64,000 nucleotides of DNA from Abyssibius sp040880065 (GCA_040880065.1 JBBDJE010000003.1:1-64000); one strand, 5' to 3'. Positions 8,727 to 17,649 are shown, counted from the first letter of the stretch. The notes: generated by a model not told the origin, from the letters alone. Made by a program: numbers and translations.

Positions 8727-9277
8727 TTCGCGGCCTGCCAAAGCGCGCGGATACGGTCCATTAGCGCGGCGCGCGCGGCTTTATCTTCTATCTCACCCAA
8801 ATAAACCGCGTGCAACACGGTGCCTGTGCGCAAGAAAAGTGCATCGCGCCTGACCGCCATATCGCCGACCATGCGCCATTCATACCGCTGTGCCGCACCG
8901 TCTACATCCTCGTCAAACCCGTCTTCATGAAAGCGGTAGCGCTCGGCCCCGTCGCCCTGTGGGCGCGACATTTTGGACATTTGAAAGCGCTGCGCACGGC
9001 CCCACAAAAACAACAGCGCAGCAAAGGCAACCAGCGGAAACAGCCGCCAAGCGCCATCCACAAGCTGCGGGTCAATTTCGTAAAGCCCGATTTGTGTAAG
9101 AAACAAAATCCCCGCCGCCGAGGTCAGGCCCAGCGCGCAGCCCCCAACAATTTGCGCCACCTGCATCCAGAGCGGTAAAAGCGAGCGCCGCCCCCAAGTC
9201 TGCAGCGCCGCAGCGGCCACGTCATTGTGATGCGTGGAAACAATGATCTGATCGGTATCCTGCAACGCCGCATTCAT
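8723..9277 (-). CDS. Small membrane protein of the molybdenum cofactor operon, function unknown
   Basis: About 184 aa with two transmembrane segments (about residues 35-65 and 70-95) followed by a soluble beta-rich C-terminal half (RYRFHEDGF, then RYEWRMVGDMAVRRDALFL). The arrangement of two helices followed by a PH-like domain resembles YcxB-like proteins, but this is only a visual likeness. It overlaps fdhD upstream and mobA downstream by 4 nt each, so it is expressed with the cofactor genes. I do not know its role. Confidence 0.7.
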   Translation of the reverse strand: MNAALQDTDQIIVSTHHNDVAAAALQTWGRRSLLPLWMQVAQIVGGCALGLTSAAGILFLTQIGLYEIDPQLVDGAWRLFPLVAFAALLFLWGRAQRFQMSKMSRPQGDGAERYRFHEDGFDEDVDGAAQRYEWRMVGDMAVRRDALFLRTGTVLHAVYLGEIEDKAARAALMDRIRALWQAAK

Positions 9278-10149
9278 CCTTCGCACGCCTCCGACTTGCG
9301 CCTTGTGCGCTCGCCCTCATCGGCCACCTGTGTCGGGTCAGCGTCCCACACAAGGCGATTTTCGCCGCTCAGGCATATGAACCGCCGCCCGCGCATACGC
9401 CCGATCAGCGTAAGGCCGACCTTTTGCGCAATTTCCACACCCCACGCCGTAAAGCCCGAGCGCGAGGCCAGCACCGGAATGCCCATTTGCGCACATTTGA
9501 TTACCATTTCCGAGGTCAGCCGCCCCGTCGTATACATGACCTTATCGTCAGCGCGCGCGCCTTGCATCCGCATCCAGCCGGCAATTTTGTCAACCGCGTT
9601 ATGGCGGCCCACATCTTCCATATAAACTAAAGGCTGTGCGCCTTGGCACAGAACAGACCCGTGGATCGCCCCCGCCACCAGATACAGGCTTGGCATGGTG
9701 TTGATGGTATGGGCCAATGCATAAAGATCGGATGTCTTGACCCCGCCATCAGGCAGCACCAGCCCCTCGATCGCCTCCATCATATCACCAAATACCGTGC
9801 CCACCGCACAGCCGCTGGTGCGGGTTTTGCGCTTGAGCTTTTCTTCGTAATTCGTGGCGCGTTTCGTGCGCACGACCACGGTCTCAAGCTCGTCGTCATA
9901 ATCCACGCCGACCAGCTTGTCGGCATCCAGCAGCATGCCCTGATTGCGCAAAAAACCCACGGCGAGGTATTCGGGATAATCGCCAATGGTCATTGCCGTT
10001 ACAATTTCCTGACTGTTGAGGTAAATCGTCAGCGGGCGCTCCTCGACCACGCGCAGCGACTGCTTTGCACCGTTCTGGTCAATGCCGCTCACTTCGCGGG
10101 TCAGGCGCGCGGATTCTGGGTTTGGCGCAATGATCAATCTGTCGGCCAT
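9274..10149 (-). CDS. fdhD: Formate dehydrogenase accessory sulfurtransferase FdhD
   Basis: FdhD carries sulfur from a cysteine desulfurase to the bis-MGD cofactor of formate dehydrogenase. The key region is RTSGCAVGTVFGD, a one-Cys variant of the CxxC loop of E. coli FdhD. Also typical are EERPLTIYLN, YPEYLAVGFLRN, EDVGRHNAVDK and SRSGFTAWGVE. I favour the ATG at 10149 (291 aa); an upstream ATG adds 11 residues. It is the first gene of the operon running to moeA. No formate dehydrogenase subunits are in the window. Confidence 0.93.
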   Translation of the reverse strand: MADRLIIAPNPESARLTREVSGIDQNGAKQSLRVVEERPLTIYLNSQEIVTAMTIGDYPEYLAVGFLRNQGMLLDADKLVGVDYDDELETVVVRTKRATNYEEKLKRKTRTSGCAVGTVFGDMMEAIEGLVLPDGGVKTSDLYALAHTINTMPSLYLVAGAIHGSVLCQGAQPLVYMEDVGRHNAVDKIAGWMRMQGARADDKVMYTTGRLTSEMVIKCAQMGIPVLASRSGFTAWGVEIAQKVGLTLIGRMRGRRFICLSGENRLVWDADPTQVADEGERTRRKSEACEG

Positions 10150-10212
10150 CAATGGGTTTCCATGGTTTGACCCTGCCAGCACCGCAAGGTAAGGATGCGG
10201 TGAATTTGCCCA

Positions 10213-10935
10213 ATGAGTCCCCGGATGTCCACAACCCGTAAAGCCTTTTGGCTCGGCTTAAGCCACGCCTTGCCGTTTACACTGATGATTGTGCCTTTTG
10301 GCCTGCTTTTCGGCGTTGTCGCCACCGAGGCGGGGTTCGATCTGATGCAAACCATGGCGATGACCGTGCTGGTCATTGCAGGCGCGGGCCAATTCAGCGC
10401 CGTGGCCGTGCTGGTTGACAATGGCCCGGTGCTTATTGCCGTGGCCACGGGGCTTGCCGTTAATTTGCGCATGGCGATGTATTCGGCCTCGCTTGCGCCC
10501 TATCTTGGTGAAGCGCCGCTTTTGAAGCGCGCGCTTATCTCATACGGGCTTGTCGATCAGAATTATGTTGCCGCGCTGCAGAAATATGAAACCACCCCGT
10601 CAATGAGTGTTGACGAGCGGCTTGGCTATTTTGGCGGCTTTTTCTGCGGTATGGCACCTTTTTGGTATGGCTCCACGCTGGTAGGCGCGCTGATCGGCTC
10701 GGCGATTCCGCCGGAATATGCGCTCGACTTTGCGCTGCCCATAACCTTTGTGGCCATGGTCGCGCCCAGCCTGCGCAGCCTGCCCCATATTGCTGCGGCT
10801 TTTGTGTCGGTCGTGGTGTCGCTGGCGCTTGCCTTCCTGCCCTATAACCTGTGGCTGCTTATCGCCGGTGTTCTGGCCATGATGACCGGCGCCGCTGTTG
10901 AACAATGGATGAAACGACATGCCCGAACCCATTAG
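10213..10935 (+). CDS. azlC: AzlC-family amino acid exporter, large subunit
   Basis: A 240-aa polytopic membrane protein of the AzlC family, which works with the small AzlD protein in export of branched-chain or related amino acids. The opening residues KAFWLGLSHALPFTLMIVPFGLLFGV and the segment GAGQFSAVAVL are typical. The gene ends inside the start of the azlD gene (17-nt overlap). The transported amino acid cannot be told from sequence. The neighbouring Lrp regulator and alanine dehydrogenase make an amino-acid homeostasis role plausible. Confidence 0.88.
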   Translation: MSPRMSTTRKAFWLGLSHALPFTLMIVPFGLLFGVVATEAGFDLMQTMAMTVLVIAGAGQFSAVAVLVDNGPVLIAVATGLAVNLRMAMYSASLAPYLGEAPLLKRALISYGLVDQNYVAALQKYETTPSMSVDERLGYFGGFFCGMAPFWYGSTLVGALIGSAIPPEYALDFALPITFVAMVAPSLRSLPHIAAAFVSVVVSLALAFLPYNLWLLIAGVLAMMTGAAVEQWMKRHARTH

Positions 10936-11248
10936 TGATTTTGCCATCTGGGCCACAATCGTGCTGCTTGGACTTGGCACATGGCTGATCCGCTTTTCGT
11001 TCTTGGGGCTGATCGGCGCGCGGCAAATGCCGGACTGGGCGCTGCGCCATCTGCGCTATGTGCCCGTGGCCATTATGCCGGGCATTGTCGCCCCGCTTGT
11101 GGCATGGCCCGCGGCAACGGGCGGCGTGCTTGAACCGATGCGCCTGTCGGCAATCATCGTCGCCCTGCTCATTGGTGCCTATATGCGCTCGACCCTGTGG
11201 TCGATTGCTGCCGGACTGGTGGTGCTTTACGGGCTTTTAGCGCTATAG
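10919..11248 (+). CDS. azlD: AzlD-family amino acid exporter, small subunit
   Basis: A 109-aa protein with four hydrophobic segments, matching the size and order of AzlD. Typical features are TWLIRFSFLGLIG near the N-terminus and the RHLRYVPVAIMPGIVAP segment. It overlaps azlC by 17 nt. Its stop overlaps the stop of the convergent Lrp gene by 6 nt. Confidence 0.88.
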   Translation: MPEPISDFAIWATIVLLGLGTWLIRFSFLGLIGARQMPDWALRHLRYVPVAIMPGIVAPLVAWPAATGGVLEPMRLSAIIVALLIGAYMRSTLWSIAAGLVVLYGLLAL

Positions 11249-11701
11249 CGGCAGCGCAGTGGTTTTGAACACCGTTCGCAGCGCAAAGCTGCTTTGCATC
11301 TGCGCCACTCCCGGCAGGCGCGCCAGATATTGCTTGTGAATGCGTGCAAAGTCATCGGTATCATGCGCGATGACCTTCAGGATGTAATCGGCCGAGCCGG
11401 CCATCAGGTGGCATTCCATCACATCGGGCACCAGTGCCACTTGCCGCTCGAACGCCTCCATAATCTCGTCAGACTGGCCTGAAAGCGTGATCTCCACAAA
11501 CACAGTCGCCCGTCGCCCCATGGCGCGCGGATCGAGCAGCGCCACATAATCGCGGATAATTCCCTCGCCCTCCAATCGCTGCACACGGCGATAGCAGGCC
11601 GAGGGCGAAAGCGCGATCCGCTCGGCCAGGTCGGAATTGGGCAGCCGCCCGTCTTTTTGCAAGATCGACAGAATCTTCAAATCAATTGCATCCATTTTCA
11701 T
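11243..11701 (-). CDS. Lrp/AsnC-family regulator, probably of ald
   Basis: A 152-aa regulator with an N-terminal winged helix-turn-helix (DLKILSILQKDGRLPNSDLA, then LSPSACYRRVQRLE) and a C-terminal RAM ligand-binding domain (VMECHLMAGSADYILKV). It is divergent from alanine dehydrogenase with 152 bp between the start codons. In alphaproteobacteria such a neighbour commonly activates ald in response to alanine or other amino acids. That it controls ald here is inferred from position. Confidence 0.9.
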   Translation of the reverse strand: MKMDAIDLKILSILQKDGRLPNSDLAERIALSPSACYRRVQRLEGEGIIRDYVALLDPRAMGRRATVFVEITLSGQSDEIMEAFERQVALVPDVMECHLMAGSADYILKVIAHDTDDFARIHKQYLARLPGVAQMQSSFALRTVFKTTALPL

Positions 11702-11853
11702 TGGCGCACAATCCTTGCGTAAAATTTTGAATTATTCGTCATTTATTGCATGTATACTGCGACTCACAACCGATATTTGCAATGCAATTTCAAACCATTA
11801 CTGCAATAAGCGCGCCATATCCAACTTCGTTCAACCCAGTGCAGGAGGCCCAA
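11702..11853. promoter_or_regulatory. Divergent control region between lrp-type gene and ald
   Basis: This AT-rich 152 bp carries the promoters of both divergent genes. An AGGAGG ribosome-binding site lies at 11843-11848, 5 bp before the ald ATG. I see no single clear Lrp site by eye. Confidence 0.5.
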
Positions 11854-12972
11854 ATGCTGATCGGTTGCCCAAAAGAGATCAAGAATCAGGAATATCGCGT
11901 TGGCATCACGCCAATGGCCGCAATGGAAGCGGTTTCTGCCGGCCATAGCGTGATCATCGAAACGAATGCCGGCGCTGGCGCAGGCTTCCCCGATGCGGAA
12001 TATACCGCCGTTGGTGCCGAGATCGTCGACACCGCCGAAGAGGTTTTTGCCCGCGCCGAAATGGTTGTGAAGGTAAAAGAGCCTCAGGCGGCTGAGCGTG
12101 CGCGCCTGCGTGAAGGCCAGATCCTGTTCACATATCTGCACCTTGCCCCTGATGCGCCGCAAACCCATGACCTGCTGAAATCGGGCGTTACCGCCATTGC
12201 CTATGAAACCGTGACCGACCGCAATGGTGGCCTGCCGCTGCTGGCCCCCATGTCGGAAGTTGCGGGCCGCTTGGCGCCGCAGGTCGGCTCATGGACATTG
12301 CAAAAAGCCAATGGTGGCCGTGGCGTGCTTATGGGTGGTGTGCCCGGTGTTGGCCCTGCAATGGTTGTGGTTATCGGGGGCGGCGTTGTTGGCACCCATG
12401 CCGCCAAAATCGCCGCCGGTATGGGCGCAGATGTGACTGTGCTGGATAACTCGCTGCCTCGCATGCGCTATCTGGATGATGTTTTTGGCGGCACTTTCAA
12501 AACCCGCCTTGCCAGCCGCGCCAATACCGCTGAACTGGTTGCCGCCGCCGATATGGTCATTGGCGCTGTGCTGATCCCGGGTGCCGCCGCACCCAAACTC
12601 GTCAGCCGTGCGCAGCTTTCCACCATGAAGCCCGGCGCGGTGATTGTGGATGTAGCGATTGACCAAGGCGGCTGCTTTGAAACATCCAAAGCCACCACCC
12701 ATGATGACCCGATCTATGAGGTTGACGGGATCATGCATTACTGCGTGGCCAATATGCCGGGTGCTGTGGCGCGCACCTCGACCATCGCGCTTGGCAACGC
12801 CACCCTGCCCTTCATGATGGCACTGGCCAATAAGGGCTGGAAGAAAGCTTGCGAAGACGATCAGCATCTGCTGAACGGGCTGAACACCCACCGCGGCAAG
12901 CTCACCTATGCCGCCGTCGGCACCGCGCTGAACCTGCCCTTTATCTACGGCACCGACGCTTTGGCGATGTGA
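11854..12972 (+). CDS. ald: Alanine dehydrogenase
   Basis: Ald converts L-alanine to pyruvate and ammonium with NAD+, or the reverse. The 372-aa product is the normal length. It opens MLIGCPKEIKNQEYRVG and contains the NAD-binding motif VIGGGVVGTHAAKIAAGMGA. The downstream DVAIDQGGCFETSKATTH and the catalytic region TYLHLAPD with its His are also typical. I moved the start to 11854, the ATG behind AGGAGG; a longer open frame exists upstream but is not conserved-looking. Confidence 0.97.
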   Translation: MLIGCPKEIKNQEYRVGITPMAAMEAVSAGHSVIIETNAGAGAGFPDAEYTAVGAEIVDTAEEVFARAEMVVKVKEPQAAERARLREGQILFTYLHLAPDAPQTHDLLKSGVTAIAYETVTDRNGGLPLLAPMSEVAGRLAPQVGSWTLQKANGGRGVLMGGVPGVGPAMVVVIGGGVVGTHAAKIAAGMGADVTVLDNSLPRMRYLDDVFGGTFKTRLASRANTAELVAAADMVIGAVLIPGAAAPKLVSRAQLSTMKPGAVIVDVAIDQGGCFETSKATTHDDPIYEVDGIMHYCVANMPGAVARTSTIALGNATLPFMMALANKGWKKACEDDQHLLNGLNTHRGKLTYAAVGTALNLPFIYGTDALAM

Positions 12973-12980
12973 TGCAAAAA

Positions 12981-13004
12981 GGGTGCGCAATTAAATGCGC
13001 ACCC
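12981..13004 (-). terminator. Hairpin between ald and mscS
   Basis: Stem GGGTGCGCA / TGCGCACCC (12981-12989 with 12996-13004) with a 6-nt loop. On the minus strand it is followed by five T, so it suits termination of the mscS transcript. It also closes the ald transcript. Its arms match those of the REP-like palindromes at 13044 and 13989, so it may be a relative of them. Confidence 0.55.
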
Positions 13005-13040
13005 TACGAATTGCACACAACAGATAAACACCAAAACCCG

Positions 13041-13089
13041 TAGGGTGCGCATTCATTGCGCACCTTTGGGGCGGCATTCATTGCGCACC
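13041..13089. repeat. REP-like palindrome, twin unit, copy 1
   Basis: GGTGCGCA / TGCGCACC with loop TTCAT occupies 13044-13064. A partial second copy (GCATTCATTGCGCACC) follows at 13074-13089, offset by 25 bp. The same twin arrangement recurs at 13985-14034 on the other side of mscS. Confidence 0.75.
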
Positions 13090-13110
13090 TTTTCTGTGCG
13101 CCGTCGTGCC

Positions 13111-13917
13111 CTATCCCTGCTTTTTGATCTCCACCGAATGCGGATAGGGAATGCTTATGCCCTCGGCATCAAACGCCTCTTTCACCGCCTTGGTCATGGC
13201 AAACTTTATCTCCCAGAAATCATCGGCATTTGCCCAGAGCCGCGCGGTCAGATCAACCGAACTATCGCCAAGGTTGGTTACCCGCACCCAGGGCTCCGGG
13301 TCGTCGAGCACCCGCGCATCGGCGCGTGCAAGCCGCAGGATGATCTCCATCGCCTTGTCGATATCATCGGCATAATCAATGCCAAAGACGAGATCGGCGC
13401 GCCGCGTCGCATGGTAGGAATAATTGATGATAACTGAGCCCCATGCCTGCCCGTTGGGCACGATGACCTGTTCGTTATTCGGTGTGGCCAGTTCGGTAAA
13501 GAACAGATTTATCTCTTTCACGGTTCCGGCAGTGCCGCCGATATCCACGAAATGCCCCAGTTTATAGGGGCGAAACATCACCAGCATGAAGCCCGCCGCC
13601 ACATGGCTAAGCGTGCCTTGCAGCGCCAGGCCAACGGCCAGCGAGGCTGCGCCCAGCACCGCCACAAGCGAAGTTGCCTCGACCCCGAAAACATTCAGCA
13701 CCGCGATCAGCACCATCAGCAAAATCGCATAGCGGATCAGGTTGGCGATGAAAATGCCGACCGTGTCGTCAATCTGCGGCTGCGCCATCACGCGCCTGCG
13801 CACAACGCCAGCCACCATGCTGGCGGCAACCCAGCCGCCAACCAGCACCAGCAATGCCTTGCCTGCGTTAAACAATAGTGGCCAAATCCAACCAAGTTGT
13901 TCTGCCATCATATCCAT
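13111..13917 (-). CDS. MscS-family small-conductance mechanosensitive channel
   Basis: A 268-aa inner-membrane channel that opens on hypo-osmotic shock. Three hydrophobic segments fill the first half. The pore helix region reads VLGAASLAVGLALQGTLSHVAAGFML, close to the MscS TM3 Gly/Ala pattern. The beta domain follows with RPYKLGHFVDIGGTAGTV and the P-N-G motif VPNGQAWGSVIINYS. Length is close to E. coli MscS. The gene lies next to mscL, and REP-like palindromes stand on both sides. Confidence 0.92.
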   Translation of the reverse strand: MDMMAEQLGWIWPLLFNAGKALLVLVGGWVAASMVAGVVRRRVMAQPQIDDTVGIFIANLIRYAILLMVLIAVLNVFGVEATSLVAVLGAASLAVGLALQGTLSHVAAGFMLVMFRPYKLGHFVDIGGTAGTVKEINLFFTELATPNNEQVIVPNGQAWGSVIINYSYHATRRADLVFGIDYADDIDKAMEIILRLARADARVLDDPEPWVRVTNLGDSSVDLTARLWANADDFWEIKFAMTKAVKEAFDAEGISIPYPHSVEIKKQG

Positions 13918-13984
13918 CGGCTACCCTCCAAACGCATTGGCCCTTGGCCTAGCATTCATGGCAGTCGAAAACAACTTCCGGCCC

Positions 13985-14034
13985 GTAGGGTGCGCATTCA
14001 TTGCGCACCTATGTGGGCGCATTCATTGCGCACC
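13985..14034. repeat. REP-like palindrome, twin unit, copy 2
   Basis: The full palindrome GGTGCGCA-TTCAT-TGCGCACC lies at 13989-14009 and a partial copy at 14018-14034, again offset by 25 bp. It sits between mscL and mscS, just beyond the mscL stop. Confidence 0.75.
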
Positions 14035-14047
14035 ACGCCTTCACCCG

Positions 14048-14440
14048 CTATTTCTTCAACAAATCGCGAATTTCAGCCAACAGTTCTTCCTGCGTCGGGC
14101 CTTTGGGCGGTGCGGGGGCTTCCTCGGCGGGTTTAGCCGCAGAGTCTTTCACGCGGTTCACCATTTTCACCAGAATGAACACCACCCAGGCGACAATAAG
14201 GAAGTTGATCACCGCCATGATGAAGCTGCCATATTTGAAGGCGCCGGCTTCAGGGTCATCCGAAAGCATGACCATCATGCTTGAAAAATCAATGCCGCCG
14301 GTAAAAAGGCTGATGATCGGATTGATCAAATCAGCCACCAGCGAGCCGACAATCGCGGTAAAGGCAGCACCGATGATGATCCCCACGGCCATATCCATGA
14401 CATTGCCCTTGGCAATGAAGCTTTTGAATTCTTTTAACAT
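14048..14440 (-). CDS. mscL: Large-conductance mechanosensitive channel MscL
   Basis: At 130 aa it is typical of MscL. The N-terminal helix MLKEFKSFIAKGNVMDMAVG leads into TM1 with GIIIGAAFTAIVGSLVADLI. A periplasmic loop and TM2 (VINFLIVAWVVFILVKMVN) follow. The C-terminal tail has the usual charged helix. MscL pentamers release small solutes at near-lytic membrane tension. It is transcribed in the same direction as mscS and pheT. Confidence 0.97.
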   Translation of the reverse strand: MLKEFKSFIAKGNVMDMAVGIIIGAAFTAIVGSLVADLINPIISLFTGGIDFSSMMVMLSDDPEAGAFKYGSFIMAVINFLIVAWVVFILVKMVNRVKDSAAKPAEEAPAPPKGPTQEELLAEIRDLLKK

Positions 14441-14520
14441 TCTATCCCCATGTGTTGTAGAGCGCCTGCGCGCTTACACAAGATCTAGCATATATCGGGG
14501 GAAATCAAACAAATACACCT

Positions 14521-16956
14521 TCATGAGCGCAACACCCCGCCTGTTGCCTTGGCAACCTTGGCGATCACCTGTTCGGCCACCGCCTCGATGTCCTTATCGG
14601 TCAGCGTTGCGTCCTTTGGCTCCAGCCGCACCGAAATGGCGATGGATTTCTTGCCCGCGCCCATCTGCGCCTCAGCCCTCTCGCCTGCGAATACATCAAA
14701 CAGGCTGACATCGGCGATCAGTGCCTTGTCGGCGCCTTTGGCAGCACGCAGCAGCACATCGGCTTCGCAATCGGCATCGACCACAAAGGCGAAATCACGC
14801 TCGACCGCCTGAAAACCGGACATGTCCAAGGCCGCGCGCGTGCGGCTGGTGGATTTTGGCACCGGAACGTTTTCCAAAAACAGGCTGAAGGCCACAACCG
14901 GGCCTTTGACGTCAAGTGCTGCCAGCACCTTCGGGTGCAGCTCGCCAAACACCGCCAGCGGGTTTTTAGGCCCCAGCCCCAGCACAGCCGAACGGCCGGG
15001 GTGGAACCAGTCGGGTGCGCTGCGTTGCGCCATCAGCCGCTCAACCGGCGCGCCAATGGCCAAAAGCGCGGCCTCGGCATCGGCCTTGGCGTCGTAAATA
15101 TCAACCGCGCGGCGCGTGCCATAAGCGTTGCGCGGCACGGTCGCGCCCACGCGAATGCCGCTGGCCAAAAGCTGCATATCCTCGGGCTCGCCACCGGCAA
15201 AACCGTGGCCAAGCTCGAACAGCGCCATATCGCCAAAGCCGCGCGCCTGATTGCGGGCGGCTGCGCGCAGCAGGCTGGGCAAAAGGTTGGGGCGCATATG
15301 GCTCAGGTCTGCCGAAATCGGGTTGCCAAGGCGCACGGCATCATCGCCACCGCCAAACAGGCTGGCGGCCTGCTCATCAATGAAGGAATAGGTCACGCAT
15401 TCGTTATAGCCGAGCGCTGCAATAACGCGGCGCACCTTGGCGCTGCGCAACTGTATCGGTGTCAGCACCTGTTTAGCCACACCGTTTGCCGGGCGCGCCA
15501 GCGGCACGCCTTTAAGCTTGGTGAGCGAGGTGACGCGGGCAATCTCTTCGACCAGATCGGCCTCGCCCTGCACATCGGGCCGCCAGCTTGGCACCCAAAC
15601 CTCCATGCCCGAAAACTCCAAGGCCACGCCAAAGCCCAGCGCCGCCAGAATGCGCGCCTGCTCGTCCGCATCAATCTCCATGCCCACAAGGCTGACAACG
15701 CGCGAAGGGTCGAGCATATAGGCGCGGCTTGTGTCGGGCACGGCGCCGGCCACAACCATTTCGCTGGCCACACCGCCACAAAGCTCCAGCACCATAGCGG
15801 TGGCGGCATCCAGCCCATCGGGCGTGAAGGCCGGATCAACCCCACGCTCGAACCGATAGCGCGCATCGGAGTTTATTTTCAGCTTGCGGCCGGTTTGCGC
15901 AATTGTCACCGGGTCCCAATAGGCGCTTTCAATGAACACATTCACGGTTTCACCGGTGCAACCCGTGGCCGCGCCGCCCATGACACCGGCAATGGACTCC
16001 ACGCCGCTATCATCGGAAATCGCCATCATTCCGGCTTCCAGCGTATAGTCCTTGTCATCCAGCGCGGTGATCGTCTCGCCGCCCTGTACAAAATGCACGC
16101 GCAAATCGCCCTTTACCTTATCGGCGTCAAACACATGCAGCGGGCGGTTCTGGTCATAGGTAAAATAGTTGGTGATATCGACCAGCGTTGAAATCGGCCG
16201 CAGCCCGATGGCGCGCAAACGCTCGGCCAGCCAGCGCGGGCTGGGGCCGTTCCTCACGCCGCTCACCAGCCGCCCGGTGAATAGCGGGCAGGCTTTGGTT
16301 TGCACATCGGCATCAATGCTCACGCCAATCGGGCAGGGTTTGCCCTTCGCGAGGCTAACCTCTGGCAGCGGTTTCAGCACGCCCAGGCCGCGCGCCGCAA
16401 GGTCGCGCGCCACGCCACGCACGCCAAGTGCATCGGGGCGGTTGGGGGTGATGGCAATATCAAAAACCGGGTCGTTGGATTTCGCATAGTCGATATAGCG
16501 CATGCCAAGCGGTGCATCGGCGGGCAGATCAATAATGCCGTCATGGTCGTCAGACAGCATCAGTTCGCGTTCCGAGCACAGCATACCGTTGCTATCCACC
16601 CCGCGGATAGTGCCGGGCTTAAGGTCAACCCCGGTGCCGGGCACATGCGTGCCAACGGGCGCAAAAACCCCCACAAGCCCGGTGCGCGCGTTCGGCGCGC
16701 CGCAAACAACCTGCACCTCTTCGCTGCGGCCACCTTGCCCATCGGGGAAGGTTTCAACGCGGCACAGACGCAGGCGGTCGGCATTGGGGTGCTGCACGGC
16801 CTCGATCACCCGGCAAATGCGGAACGCGCCAAGCTTTTCAGCCGGGTCTTCAACCCCCTCAACCTCCAGCCCGAGATCGGTCAACGCCTCGGCGATTTCC
16901 TCGACCGTGGCGTCGGTATCCAAATGCTGCTTAAGCCAGCTTAGTGTGAATTTCAT
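14521..16956 (-). CDS. pheT: Phenylalanine-tRNA ligase beta subunit
   Basis: The 811-aa beta subunit pairs with PheS as an (alpha-beta)2 enzyme. It begins MKFTLSWLKQHLDTDATVEE. An EMAP/OB-type tRNA-binding domain covers about residues 40-150, followed by the B3/B4 editing domain (about 200-390), B5 and the catalytic-like core. The C-terminal FDX-ACB domain, with AVERDFAFVVDADCEADVLL, binds the tRNA anticodon. It is separated from pheS by an unrelated AT-rich gene and a further 294 bp. Confidence 0.97.
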   Translation of the reverse strand: MKFTLSWLKQHLDTDATVEEIAEALTDLGLEVEGVEDPAEKLGAFRICRVIEAVQHPNADRLRLCRVETFPDGQGGRSEEVQVVCGAPNARTGLVGVFAPVGTHVPGTGVDLKPGTIRGVDSNGMLCSERELMLSDDHDGIIDLPADAPLGMRYIDYAKSNDPVFDIAITPNRPDALGVRGVARDLAARGLGVLKPLPEVSLAKGKPCPIGVSIDADVQTKACPLFTGRLVSGVRNGPSPRWLAERLRAIGLRPISTLVDITNYFTYDQNRPLHVFDADKVKGDLRVHFVQGGETITALDDKDYTLEAGMMAISDDSGVESIAGVMGGAATGCTGETVNVFIESAYWDPVTIAQTGRKLKINSDARYRFERGVDPAFTPDGLDAATAMVLELCGGVASEMVVAGAVPDTSRAYMLDPSRVVSLVGMEIDADEQARILAALGFGVALEFSGMEVWVPSWRPDVQGEADLVEEIARVTSLTKLKGVPLARPANGVAKQVLTPIQLRSAKVRRVIAALGYNECVTYSFIDEQAASLFGGGDDAVRLGNPISADLSHMRPNLLPSLLRAAARNQARGFGDMALFELGHGFAGGEPEDMQLLASGIRVGATVPRNAYGTRRAVDIYDAKADAEAALLAIGAPVERLMAQRSAPDWFHPGRSAVLGLGPKNPLAVFGELHPKVLAALDVKGPVVAFSLFLENVPVPKSTSRTRAALDMSGFQAVERDFAFVVDADCEADVLLRAAKGADKALIADVSLFDVFAGERAEAQMGAGKKSIAISVRLEPKDATLTDKDIEAVAEQVIAKVAKATGGVLRS

Positions 16957-17250
16957 CTATCCGCCCTATCCCGCGCAATCCTGTTGGGGTGTAACTAGCA
17001 AATGCGCGGGATGGGTTACAGAGGGTTTTTGCGGGGTAGTCGGCAAGCGTAGCGCCCGAAATGACCGAACCGCCCCAACACCCACCCCTCCGGGTTGCCC
17101 AAAGTGACCCGATTTCACTAAGCGGTTACCTGATAACTTAGGAATTTCAGACGGTTGTTGAAGGGACAGGTTGTGAAAAACTGCCTGTGGTCAATCAAAT
17201 AGCAATCCCAGACAAGCGCGGTTTCCCCTTATCATTCCTAATGAACTACA
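16957..17250. other. Intergenic stretch between pheT and the inserted gene
   Basis: These 294 bp hold no convincing gene. Reading frames are short and I saw no strong terminator. As pheS and pheT are normally a few bases apart, a separate pheT promoter may lie here. Confidence 0.4.
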
Positions 17251-17646
17251 CTATTTTAGCTTTAAGTCACTTCTCATGACATCGATTAATTTAAATAGGT
17301 CATCGCTATAATTACTTTGTTCTTCATCCAAGTGAACCTTAGTAACACGTTTTAAAACTTTGGATGCCATATCATTAACTTCCTTGTTAGCAACAAGCTC
17401 TATCAAAATGCGATCTCTGGCCAGATTCGAAAAGAGTGCTTTATCAACCACTCCGTCCTTGGCCAAAACATCAATTGACATCAAATTGAGAGAGGTCAAA
17501 AAATTTACATAGTTACCAAGTCTATTTTCGCTCTCCCTCTCACGTCGATCTGATTTTACTTTATGGAAGTAAAAAAATATCGCGCCTAATAGGGTAATTC
17601 CGGGACCAAAGTCACCAATAATCTTGGCCAGAGCTTCAAAATCCAA
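17251..17646 (-). CDS. AT-rich single-pass membrane protein inserted between pheS and pheT
   Basis: A 131-aa product with one N-terminal transmembrane segment (GPGITLLGAIFFYFHKVKSD, about residues 14-33) and a mostly helical, charged cytoplasmic tail. I do not recognise a family. The start lies only 3 bp after the pheS stop, so it is co-transcribed with pheS. Base composition is far lower in GC than the tRNA-ligase genes on either side, with many TTT, AAA and ATA codons. That points to transfer or to a gene under different selection. Confidence 0.6.
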   Translation of the reverse strand: MDFEALAKIIGDFGPGITLLGAIFFYFHKVKSDRRERESENRLGNYVNFLTSLNLMSIDVLAKDGVVDKALFSNLARDRILIELVANKEVNDMASKVLKRVTKVHLDEEQSNYSDDLFKLIDVMRSDLKLK

Positions 17647-17649
17647 ACC

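Noticed and set aside
17060..17140. 26-codon plus-strand frame between pheT and the inserted gene
   Set aside because: No ribosome-binding site and no similarity I can see; likely chance.
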